This document shows, piece by piece, positions 31,942 to 40,900 of a DNA stretch of 64,000 bases. The stretch covers positions 81,740-145,739 of the forward strand of contig NW_006913602.1 in assembly GCF_000464535.1 (NCBI RefSeq), in the 5' to 3' direction. Position numbers and translations under genes: made by a program. This DNA is from Endocarpon pusillum Z07020 (lineage: Eukaryota; Ascomycota; Eurotiomycetes; Verrucariales; Verrucariaceae). Below the pieces are notes generated by a model. The model worked only from the letters and a program-made list of their open reading frames with translations, was not told the origin of the DNA and searched no databases. How positions within the stretch are numbered: position 1 is the stretch's first letter; each line of letters opens with the position of its first letter.

Positions 31942-32874
31942 ATGCTGTGTAAAGGCGTAGGGATGTTACCTCGAAGTCATCCATTTGCACATCCACCCAA
32001 TGCAGCAAAATTCTTAGCACGGCGAAAGCCTATCTCAGAGAGAAGAGTCCACTACACCACAATTCTCTGTCCTTCGGCGCGCAGACAGACCCTAGCACTT
32101 TCGGTCGACGTACCGGGCCTGTTCGAAACCAAACCCTTCTCTTGGAAGCGGTCACTCTCCCTCTTGTCGCAATCTCCACCCAGCGACCGAACTCTGTACT
32201 TCCGCGGCCACCCCAATGCTTTCAAATGCATCATCGTCCTTGAAGAACTCGGTCTGCGATACGAAGTCGTTCAACTCGAAGGAGGTAGCGATCCTGAAAC
32301 AATACCTGGCTTTCTCCACAAGAACACCAGCGCGCGCACTCCTACTCTCCGCGATGGAGACATTGGTGTCTTCGGCTTCGGCGGGATAACAGCGTACCTA
32401 GTCGACCATTATGACCCCTCCGCTTCGCTGTCCTACCCACGTGGCACGCCGGAATATTACACCATGCAGAGCTGGTTTCTGACTCAGGTCAGCCGCTCTA
32501 AGGCGAGGTTTGTCTCCCAGGAGTCGCCTCATGGCATCATCGTGTCATACCATAGGTCAGAACGTATAATCAAGGACTTGGACGCAAGGTTATCCCAGGT
32601 GGAGTGGCTGTCGGGTGACAGATATACGTTTGCGGATATTGCTAGTTATGGCTGGGCGAGGTGTAACCCAGCCCTGAGGACAGTTGATTTAGCTGCCTTT
32701 CCAGCCTTCAAGCGCTGGGTAGAGAGGATCGAAGGGCGGAAGGCGGTTCAGAAGGCGATTGACACACAAACTCGCTTGCTGAAAGAAGGGAAAGAAGGCA
32801 AAGAAGGCAAAGAAGGCAAAGAAGGCGAAGAAGGACAAGCATCCGCTGCACCAGAACAGGGGATGGACAGATAG
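31942..32874 (+). CDS. Glutathione S-transferase-like protein with N-terminal extension and KEG repeat tail
   Basis: Single exon, 310 aa from the ATG at 31942; a second Met lies at residue 8. The thioredoxin-like domain starts about residue 83 (RTLYFRGHPNAFKCIIVLEE). NTSARTPTLRDGDIGVFGFGGITAYLVDHY follows, where a canonical GST has N-x-R-x-P-x-L and E-S-x-A-I. Here the usual Glu-Ser pair is replaced by Gly-Phe-Gly-Gly, which may weaken glutathione binding. The C-terminal helical domain has YTFADIASYGWARC. The first 80 residues are basic and have no counterpart in ordinary GSTs, so they may be a targeting peptide or an over-long start. The C-terminus has four KEG units from a 9 bp repeat. It most resembles Ure2/Gtt-type fungal GSTs. 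Confidence 0.8.
   Translation: MLCKGVGMLPRSHPFAHPPNAAKFLARRKPISERRVHYTTILCPSARRQTLALSVDVPGLFETKPFSWKRSLSLLSQSPPSDRTLYFRGHPNAFKCIIVLEELGLRYEVVQLEGGSDPETIPGFLHKNTSARTPTLRDGDIGVFGFGGITAYLVDHYDPSASLSYPRGTPEYYTMQSWFLTQVSRSKARFVSQESPHGIIVSYHRSERIIKDLDARLSQVEWLSGDRYTFADIASYGWARCNPALRTVDLAAFPAFKRWVERIEGRKAVQKAIDTQTRLLKEGKEGKEGKEGKEGEEGQASAAPEQGMDR
32788..32823 (+). repeat. 9 bp coding tandem repeat (KEG x 4)
   Basis: AAAGAAGGC-type units in tandem encode Lys-Glu-Gly four times inside the GST-like gene, followed by GEEG. Confidence 0.85.
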
Positions 32875-33298
32875 TAAGAACAGAAGACACAAGACCGGCG
32901 CAGTATATATGTACATTACATTGCGTTTGTTGCTAGTGAGAGCTCTAGAACCTTGACATCAGCATGTGTACCAAAATGCCATGTGATATGCCACCGATAT
33001 GACATGAGACAGGGCAAAGACGATAAGATACGTTAATAGCTTAACCCACAGCTTTGCATAGCATATTATACACAAGGCCTAGATAATCGAAAAAGCACTA
33101 ACTCGGTCTACAATACATGTTCCTTGCGCATTTCATCCAGATCCACGTACCAGTCAGATATCCCGCCCTCGAAGTCCATCCCATCCTGTCCCACTTCCAA
33201 GCCGGGGGTGACCCATTCCATCCCTAGCCCGTGAACCCAGCTTTGCCTCCCCCCAAAATCCTCAGCCCACGTTTCGACAGCAGGCTGAGAAGTCCAGT
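32875..33298. other. Spacer between convergent genes
   Basis: No gene assigned. A minus-strand frame without ATG (about 33107-33310) reads like a protein C-terminus and is discussed under findings. Confidence 0.45.
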
Positions 33299-34031
33299 CT
33301 AAGCACGACTCCTAGTCCTCGATCCAATCCCCTCCGTAGCCCTGGGCTTGGGATTCTTCTTCTTCTTCCCCGCCGCACCACCAGCGCCAGTGCCAGTGCC
33401 AGTTCCCTTGGGTCGGCCTCGACCTTTCTTGGCTTCATCAGCACCATTGGCCTGCTTCTTTACCTTCTCCTTTTCGGCTGGGGCGGGTTTCTCCTCCGCC
33501 GAGGCCGCCTTCTTCTTTTTGCTGGCAGCAGGTTCCTTCTTCTGTTTCTTCGCTGCCGGCTTCTTCACCTCTTCTTTCTTCTCTTCCTCTGCTTCCTCCT
33601 CCTTATCTGCTGCAGCCTTTTCCTCTCCAGCGTCGTCCGCGCCATCGCCATCGCCATCTTCCTCAAGTTCGCGTTTCTTCTCTCCCTTCCCATCCCCATT
33701 CTCCTTGGGCGCGGGACTCTTGCTCGTCTTCGCGCCAGAGCCCGAACCCGAGCCCGAGCCCTTCTCATCGACCATCAGCTCGCTGGCGCGTTTTACAACA
33801 TCATTGCCGGAGCGGCCGATATGAACGGCGGGGTTAGTGTTGCCGCGCTTGGATTTGATGGCGATTTCGCCCTCGTCTTTGGTCTCCACGACTGTGCCGC
33901 CAGCCTGACCGCCGCCCCAATTCCAGGAGACTGTCGCGAATGTTAGTGGCTTGATGTGCGCGCTGAGTGTGGAAGCATTGAGATTGACGCCGCTTACCTT
34001 TATCGCCTTTCTCGGGTTCGTCGTTGGCCAT
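33299..34031 (-). CDS. HVA1/TUDOR-domain (DUF2945) protein with Lys-rich tail
   Basis: Exon 1 is 34031-33998 and exon 2 is 33930-33299, with a 67 bp intron (GTAAGC, branch ACTAAC, GACAG). The spliced length is 221 aa. The splice forms the family signature DKVSWNWGGGQAGGTV, followed by GEIAIKSKRGNTNPAVHI and RSGNDVVKRASEL. This is the small TUDOR-like domain of hypervirulence-associated protein HVA1 (first named in Cryptococcus). After residue 75 the protein is almost wholly Lys/Glu/Ala with a GSGSGSG run and an AT-hook-like GRGRPKG near the C-terminus. It ends in RTRSRA. Nuclear or chromatin location is inferred from the basic tail. Confidence 0.88.
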
Positions 34032-35439
34032 GATGACGTCAAGATGGCAATGCGATTGAGGGAGAGAAGAGTGATGGGGAGGTCAAAGTGATGCGATTAA
34101 GGTCGCGAAGGGTACGCGATAGTAGGGAAGGCGAAAGGACTCGAAAACAGCTAAGTTTGGATATGATCGAGGAGGAGCATGGGAGAAGAGGAGGGTTGGT
34201 TGTTGTGATCTGTGAGACCGGAGAACCGAAGCGACCTTGGACGCGGGCCAGCCTACTACCCATGCGGGAGGCGCGCTAGGGAAGCTTACCTGGCGACCAC
34301 CTCAAGTCAGGGGCATGGGGGCATAGTAATAAGTAAGGTGGCTGGTTGCCAAGTTACACGGTCACGGTCATGATCACGGCCATGGTCATGATCTTGGTCA
34401 TGTTCAATGAGATTTGGGCTGCCGTAGTAGGCCAGCAGCGACCTTTCCCCCGTATGACAGCATCTGTATACAAAGGAAGTAAGAGAGCTGCGAGGTGTCG
34501 CTGGGAACTAAAGCGCCTCAGCTGAAATTGCCTCAAACCCTTGAAAGTCCAGCTTTTTCATCGAGGCAGTTTCCATCCTACCCGGTGGTCTAATCCTTTG
34601 GGGATATTCTTCAAGACTCAACCGGCCACCAAATCTTCCGAGGTTGGTATCATAACGTTTTCACATCTGTGCAGGAGATGAACTTGACACATTCGCGGGC
34701 GGAACGGACGCCCAGTCCTGGCCCCATAATGGTGCAGGTCATGTTTTAGCTTTGCCACAAAGGCACGGTTGACATGCTGTATCACTATTCCGAACCTGTC
34801 TCGGCCCGAAGCTTGGCGCCAAAATTCTTTTGCATAGAATTTTGGCACGGAGCTTCGGCCCGACCATCTATCATTGAAGTTGCACTCAGGCTCAGCAACA
34901 GCATACCTGCCAGGAGTATGTAGCATGTGCCTGTGTTTGCAACACGAGGCAATGTTTGACCATCCCCTGCTGCGGAAATATCACTGGATAAGTCGCATTC
35001 CCCAGCAGGAATCCCATATATGGCAACATGGGATATGTACTTCGAGTTGAATCCACAGGTGCATTCACAATTTTGTTCTCTTTGCCTTGATGGGCAGTGT
35101 TCTTTCTGCGTGGTGCTGGCCGCCATCCTACAAAGAAGAAGCGGTTCTCGTTCGAGGAGTTCTTTTCTGGCATACTGATATTGCTCTCGGTTACCCTCTT
35201 GATTGTTGCAGAGGTCATGGAGTGTGGTTTGGCGCGTCCAGCAGAAGGGAGACGTGGCCAAAGGCGCGGCACATCAACTGAACAAACTCATCAACATGCC
35301 ACTACTGCTGTTCAAACCACTCATTGAGAACCTACGAGCGTGGGAGGTTCGCAGAACACATGTAATGATTCCACAGGGGCCCATACTGCCAGTCTAACGA
35401 CGGCACGCGGAGAAGCGAACCCACGGGGTGCTCATATCA
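34032..35439. other. Intergenic region
   Basis: No gene I can support. It contains GGTCATG-type short repeats at about 34360-34405, a fold-back at 34803-34862, and minus-strand frames (34785-35261) whose hydrophobic run CYILLAGMLLLSLSATS might be a membrane helix but lacks other support. Confidence 0.45.
34803..34862. repeat. Fold-back (inverted repeat, ~27 bp arms)
   Basis: The left arm CGGCCCGAAGCTTGGCGCCA and its AAAATTCT extension pair with the reversed right arm CGGGCCGAAGCTCCGTGCCA plus AAAATTCT. The loop is about 6 bases. It could form a hairpin in DNA or RNA. Confidence 0.8.
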
Positions 35440-37030
35440 CACCCACAAGACCACTGCATCCAGCTCAAACCCATCCAAAATACTGCTAGCAGAGAAGCTA
35501 GATAGTTCAGCAAGGCTACCTACCCCAGTGCAGGTTCCTCCGTCGATACTGAGTACAGCAGCTCGCCCGCAAGCTACTCCAGCTGCGTCGCCCGCGGCAT
35601 TTCGAACCAAGCCCGTCCAGCTAGAGCGCACAGAAAAACTGCTGCGCTGGATAGAGGTGAATTGAACCTATCACTGAGAGGACAGACGGCAACTAAGCCG
35701 GCAGTTGTACCTGATGCGCGACCTAAGCCAGCAGTTGAAGGCATTCAAGAAGGATTGTCAAATATCAGCCTAGCTGGTCATGATGGAGGTAGAGTAACAG
35801 AAACGAATCTAATTCCCCCTCCCACACAGGCAATTCGGCCATCAGATGGGCTAGGATCAAATACAGGCTTCTCTATAGGCGCCGGCTCTTCGACAGGCGC
35901 AGTTCCTCCGCCGCATGCAGGTTCCTCGACCGGCGCAGGTACCTCACGTTCTCACCCACCAAGTGAAGGGTTCCCACCAAGACAACCAGAAGCGAGACAA
36001 CCCGGTAATGCGAGAGGCATGGCAACAGGGTCGGATGTTGCACCGAGTTCTATGCCACAAACGAGACCTCCTGCACCAAGAGGACGTGCAGGGCTAGAGT
36101 TCTGCACATCTTCAGGAATGAAGATTTGGTTCGTGACAGCGTGCCTACTTATTGCAAAGAATACACAACACCACAAAGCAACGTTGAAAAACTTCGTAGA
36201 GACCCTCGCCACCCTCGCCACGAAGTACAATAAAAGGCTACCCCCTCCGCGTGCTGATATGAACCCTAATTTACTTGCAGACGTGGATGCGGATGCAGAA
36301 CGCAGACCTTCACAATGGTGCCTGGTTCAAGTACTAGACGATGAGACTTCTAATCGATTAAATAGCGCCAATCTCACACCTGAAGAGTCACCATGTAAAT
36401 CACTTACTTTGAACCACGTAGAAGGACCACTGCAACAGCACAAACTGATCTCCCCTGTGTTCAATGTGTTTCCTGGTTCACCGTGGCGGCAGAGTGAGAA
36501 CGAGTTTTGGAGATATCTTTCGAATCATTGCCATATTGAGGGAGAGGTATACCATGGTACTCATGTTCATGTCTTCAGGACGCCTAACATCAATGCGAAA
36601 GAGGGTCAGCGCCTGGCCTTTGCAATCCTCCAATCTGAAACAGCAATTGAGGCTTTGGTGCCAGACCGTGCGGGCCATCCAGATGCTAGGAGTAATTGGC
36701 TACATAGCGAGTTCCTTGCACGGCAAGCAAGATCTCGACGCGACGTCATAAGTTTTGTAGAGCACCAATATTGGCGATGTGGTCTGCCTACAACTATGCA
36801 GTGTCACGATAGCTGTGACCAGAATTTTTGTTGGAACTTTCGAAGCTAGGAACGGAGGAGCCCAAACGTGATAGAGTTCCGCAAACCTCCACCAAGCACC
36901 TCACTTCTTCAGGTTCTAGGCTGGGCCGAGTTCACGTTGTGTTTCGTTCAAGCTTCGATACGTGCCCACTGCGCGACCTGGTTGACATTCAGGCGAATGT
37001 AGGAGGCCTGCGTGGCTTTGGTGCCGGTAC
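35440..37030 (+). pseudogene. Broken amidoligase-family gene
   Basis: Resembles fungal proteins annotated as putative amidoligase enzymes (COOH-NH2 ligase superfamily). A Pro/Ser-rich leader is open from about 35440. A possible 41 bp intron (35657-35697) would join it to the main frame. That frame (to 36849) has the amidoligase-like blocks KLISPVFNVFPGSPW and GTHVHVFRTPN, then DQNFCWNFRS. A TAG at 36847-36849 interrupts the frame, yet the same frame continues at once as ERRSPNVIEFRKPPP and VLGWAEFTLCFVQASIR, the family's IEFR segment. Around 36965 the frame shifts: DLVDIQANVGGLRGFG lies in another frame. I found no intron that fixes the stop well. These breaks indicate a pseudogene or a damaged allele. 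The start is uncertain. Confidence 0.65.
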
Positions 37031-37947
37031 ACTGTACACTGTACACTGGCTTCACAACGAATGTGAATCTTTCAACGCGATTTGGAATGGCATCCTATCG
37101 AATGCAATGCTGAAAACCTAGACCTTCCTTTCCCCATAACTAACCCCAAGCAGGCATCCTCAGCGAGCTGGAGCTGCTTGGCAGGATGGTCAGAGAGGAC
37201 AGGAGGTGCTGGAGGGACTTGCAAGGGCATAGATATTGCATGCGATTCACTCAATAGCGCGCGGCTCAACAGCTGAAAGACAAGGGTATATTTTGGGGGA
37301 CATTAAATATAACATAGCCTGGATAATACGGAGTCATAACTAAGCCCGTGCCGTGCTGTTGGTTGAGCGGAGGTCGGCATACCAAGACTTCCGCTGCCAA
37401 GCATAATTATCGGCACGGTGTAAAATATACCGTAGTGACCGGTGTATCATATAGTACGTCTCCAACCTACTGGCATCTATGATCGATTTTGGCCGATTTT
37501 GGCTCAATTTCGGCCGAAGGTTGCACCGCATCTTCAAATCTATCCCACTCCAAGCTGCATCACCATTGGAGACTTCCAATAAAAGGCTGAGGACTATTTC
37601 GATCAACCTGCATAAAACTTCCCCATCTCCGTCTCCGACTAGCTCCGACTAGCTCCGACGACATCCGACGACATCCGACGACATCCGGGCTCATTATGAA
37701 GTTAACGGTCACTGTACCTGAAGCTCTCCCCAAGATCCTTATCTATTTGGAGCTCCACTCTAGAATTTCTGCAGCAGTAGATAACACCTTTACCTCGAGG
37801 TCGTTCCTAATCTTCAATTGCTTCTCGTGATGCGGCACTGTTGTGCTTCATTCAAGTAGCGTCGCATTTCTTATATTGATAATTGCCCGCATTTTTTCTC
37901 TCTACAAACATTCCCAACGCTTTGCTATACTCCTGAACTTGCCCAGG
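37031..37947. other. Intergenic region and ABC transporter promoter
   Basis: No gene. Short direct repeats occur: GTACACT x 3 (about 37028-37050) and CGACATC/CTCCGACTAG words (about 37632-37686). A TACGGAGT word is at 37326. Confidence 0.55.
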
Positions 37948-40900
37948 ATGGCATCTGCCCATGCATCGACAAAATCAGCCACCCCTCGCAATGGCTCCTT
38001 AACCTCCTCTTCAGGCACCTCCGAAGAAGACATTCCTAGACCCATAAGCCCCGGTCCTCGATTTGAGCCCATCCGCACAAGTACCTACACCAATCGAGGA
38101 TCAACCTACACCAGTCGAGAATCAATGTTGGAGTATGGGTTCCCAACAGAAGACGGGCCTGAATTAGCTGAGATTGCCACCATTCTCTCCAGAGCGGAAT
38201 CTCTCGCTACAAGGCCTGTTGAATCCAAGTCAGAAGATGGAGCACCCCAGCTTAGGCGGCAGGACACTGTCGCAGGAATGGAATACAATGATCCCAAGTT
38301 CAACCCAGAAACTCCCGAATTTGATTTCTATCTTTGGGCACGAAAGTTTCTGCAGACCATCGAGAAGGAGGGAATCAAGCAAAGGCGTGCTGGGTTTACG
38401 TTCAAGAACCTTACCGTTTCCGGCTCAGGGGCTGCCTTGCAATTACAGAAGAATGTCGCGTCGTTGCTGATGGCACCTTTCCGTCTTCGAGAATACTTCG
38501 GTGATGCCCCAGAGAAACAGATCCTGCGAAACTTCAACGGGTCGGTCAGAAGTGGAGAGATGCTTATCGTGCTGGGGAGGCCAGGTAGTGGTTGCTCGAC
38601 CTTTTTAAAATCCATCTGTGGTGAGTTAGCAGGACTGGAAATGGATAAGAAGTCAGTGGTACACTACAATGGAATCCCACAAGATCGATTCATCAAAGAG
38701 ATGAGAGGAGATGTCGTCTACAACCAGGAGAATGAAAAACATTTTCCTCATCTTACCGTTGGCGAAACCCTGGACTTCGCCGCTGCCGCTCGTACTCCTT
38801 CAGCACGAGTCCTGGGCGTGCCCAGAAAAGACTTTTCGCAATACATGGCAAAAATCATGATGAACATTTTTGGGCTGGGCCACACAAGGAATACCAAAGT
38901 CGGGAACGACTTCGTTCGAGGTGTCAGTGGTGGTGAAAGAAAACGAGTCAGTATTGCAGAGATGGCTCTGGCAGGTTCCCCTTTGGCAGCCTGGGACAAC
39001 AGTACTCGTGGTTTAGATGCAGCTACTGCTTTAGAGTTTGTTCGATCTTTGAGGGTCGCTTCGAACATTGCAGGTTTCACTAATGCAGTCGCGATTTACC
39101 AGGCTTCTCAGAGCATATACGACCTTTTCGATAAGGCCATTGTCCTTTACGAAGGCCGCCAGATTTACTTTGGACCAGCTGACGCCGCGAGAGCGTATTT
39201 TGAGAGCATGGGCTGGGTTTGTCCACCCAGGCAGACAACTGGCGACTTCCTCACTTCCGTAACAAATCCTCAGGAACGAAAGGCTCGCGATGGGTTCGAA
39301 AACAAGGTTCCAAGAACTGCTGATGAATTTGAGAAATACTGGCTCCAGTCAGAGAACTACCAGTTATGTTTACAGGACATTGCTGAAGCCGAGGAGGAGA
39401 ATCCAGTCGGAGGCGGTGCGTTGGACGCATTCCGTGAGTCTAAGCATCAAGCTCAAGCAAAGCACGTCCGACCGAGGTCACCTTACACGATCAGCATTCC
39501 CATGCAGATCAAGATTTGCACGATTCGCGCGTATCAGCGGCTGTGGAACGACAAGGCGTCGACATTGACGACAGTGATTGGCCAGATTGTGATGGCTCTC
39601 ATCATTGGTAGTATTTTCTACGGCACTCCTCAAAGCACTGGCTCATTCTTCGCCAAAGGCTCCGTCCTTTTCTTTGCTGTCCTCTTGAATGCGCTTATTG
39701 CAATCACGGAAATCAACGGACTTTATGACCAAAGACCAATAGTTGAAAAGCACGTCAGCTACGCCTTCTACCATCCTTTCACGGAAGCCCTCGCGGGGAT
39801 AGTCTCGGACATTCCAGTCAAATTTCTCATCGCAACGTGCTTCAACATTATCCTATACTTCCTGTCTGGACTGCGATATGAGGCTGGTCCGTTCTTTGTG
39901 TTCTTCCTCTTCAACTTTGTTGCAATGTTGACTATGTCTGCCATCTTTCGAACTATAGCTGCCGCTACGAAGGCGATCTCCCAGGCATTAGCTATTGCTG
40001 GAGTACTGGTTCTTGCTATAGTGATATATACCGGTTTCACGGTACAAATCAGCTACATGCATCCCTGGTTCCGCTGGCTCAACTACATCAATCCGGTTGG
40101 ATACGCCTTCGAAGCCATATTGGCCAACGAAGTTCACAACCAGCGATATGAATGTGCTCCAACAAGCCTCATCCCTCCTTACGGCACCGGCGACAACTTC
40201 CAGTGTGCTGTGGCTGGTGCTGTTCCAGGCCGAACGTCCGTTCTTGGTGACGACTGGTTGCGGTTATCTTACGGATATAGCTATTCCAACGTCTGGCGCA
40301 ATCTGGGAATCCTTCTTGCCTTCCAAATCTTTTTCTACTTCACATATTTGGTGGCAACCGAACTCAACGCCAAGTCAACCTCTACAGCCGAGTTTTTGAT
40401 CTTTCGCCGAGGTCACATCCCCAAATATATGGAGCGTGAAAGCAAGGACATTGAGGCTGGTAAGGCGGACTCCGCCGCTGCTACAGCAGTGTCGTCCAAC
40501 GATTCTTATCAAGGTGCGAAAGCGAGAGAAGTCGGCGCGTTGCCTGTTCAGAAAGACATATTCACTTGGAGAGACGTCACTCTTGACATCAGCATCAAAG
40601 GTGAGCCTCGAAGACTACTTGACCATGTCTCGGGCTGGGTGAAGCCAGGTACGCTTACTGCTCTGATGGGTGTTTCGGGAGCGGGGAAGACAACTTTGCT
40701 TGATACGCTGGCTCAAAGAAGCAGTATTGGAGTTCTTACAGGTGACATGTTTGTCAATGGCAAACCTCTTGACCCATCCTTTCAACGGAAGACTGGGTAT
40801 GTACAGCAACAGGATCTACATTTAGAGACCACCACAGTACGGGAAGCATTACGATTCTCCGCCACACTTCGTCAACCGGAATCTGTCTCCAAGGCTGAGA

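Noticed and set aside
33348..33824. 158-codon plus-strand frame rich in Phe, Ser and Ala
   Set aside because: It is the antisense of the Lys/Glu/Ala tail of the HVA1 protein and has only low-complexity composition.
34785..35261. 158-codon minus-strand frame with a hydrophobic run
   Set aside because: It overlaps the fold-back at 34803-34862 and has no family match or splice support; the hydrophobic run alone is weak evidence.
37028..37050. GTACACT triple repeat as a possible regulatory array
   Set aside because: Three short units at the end of a pseudogene, with no further support.
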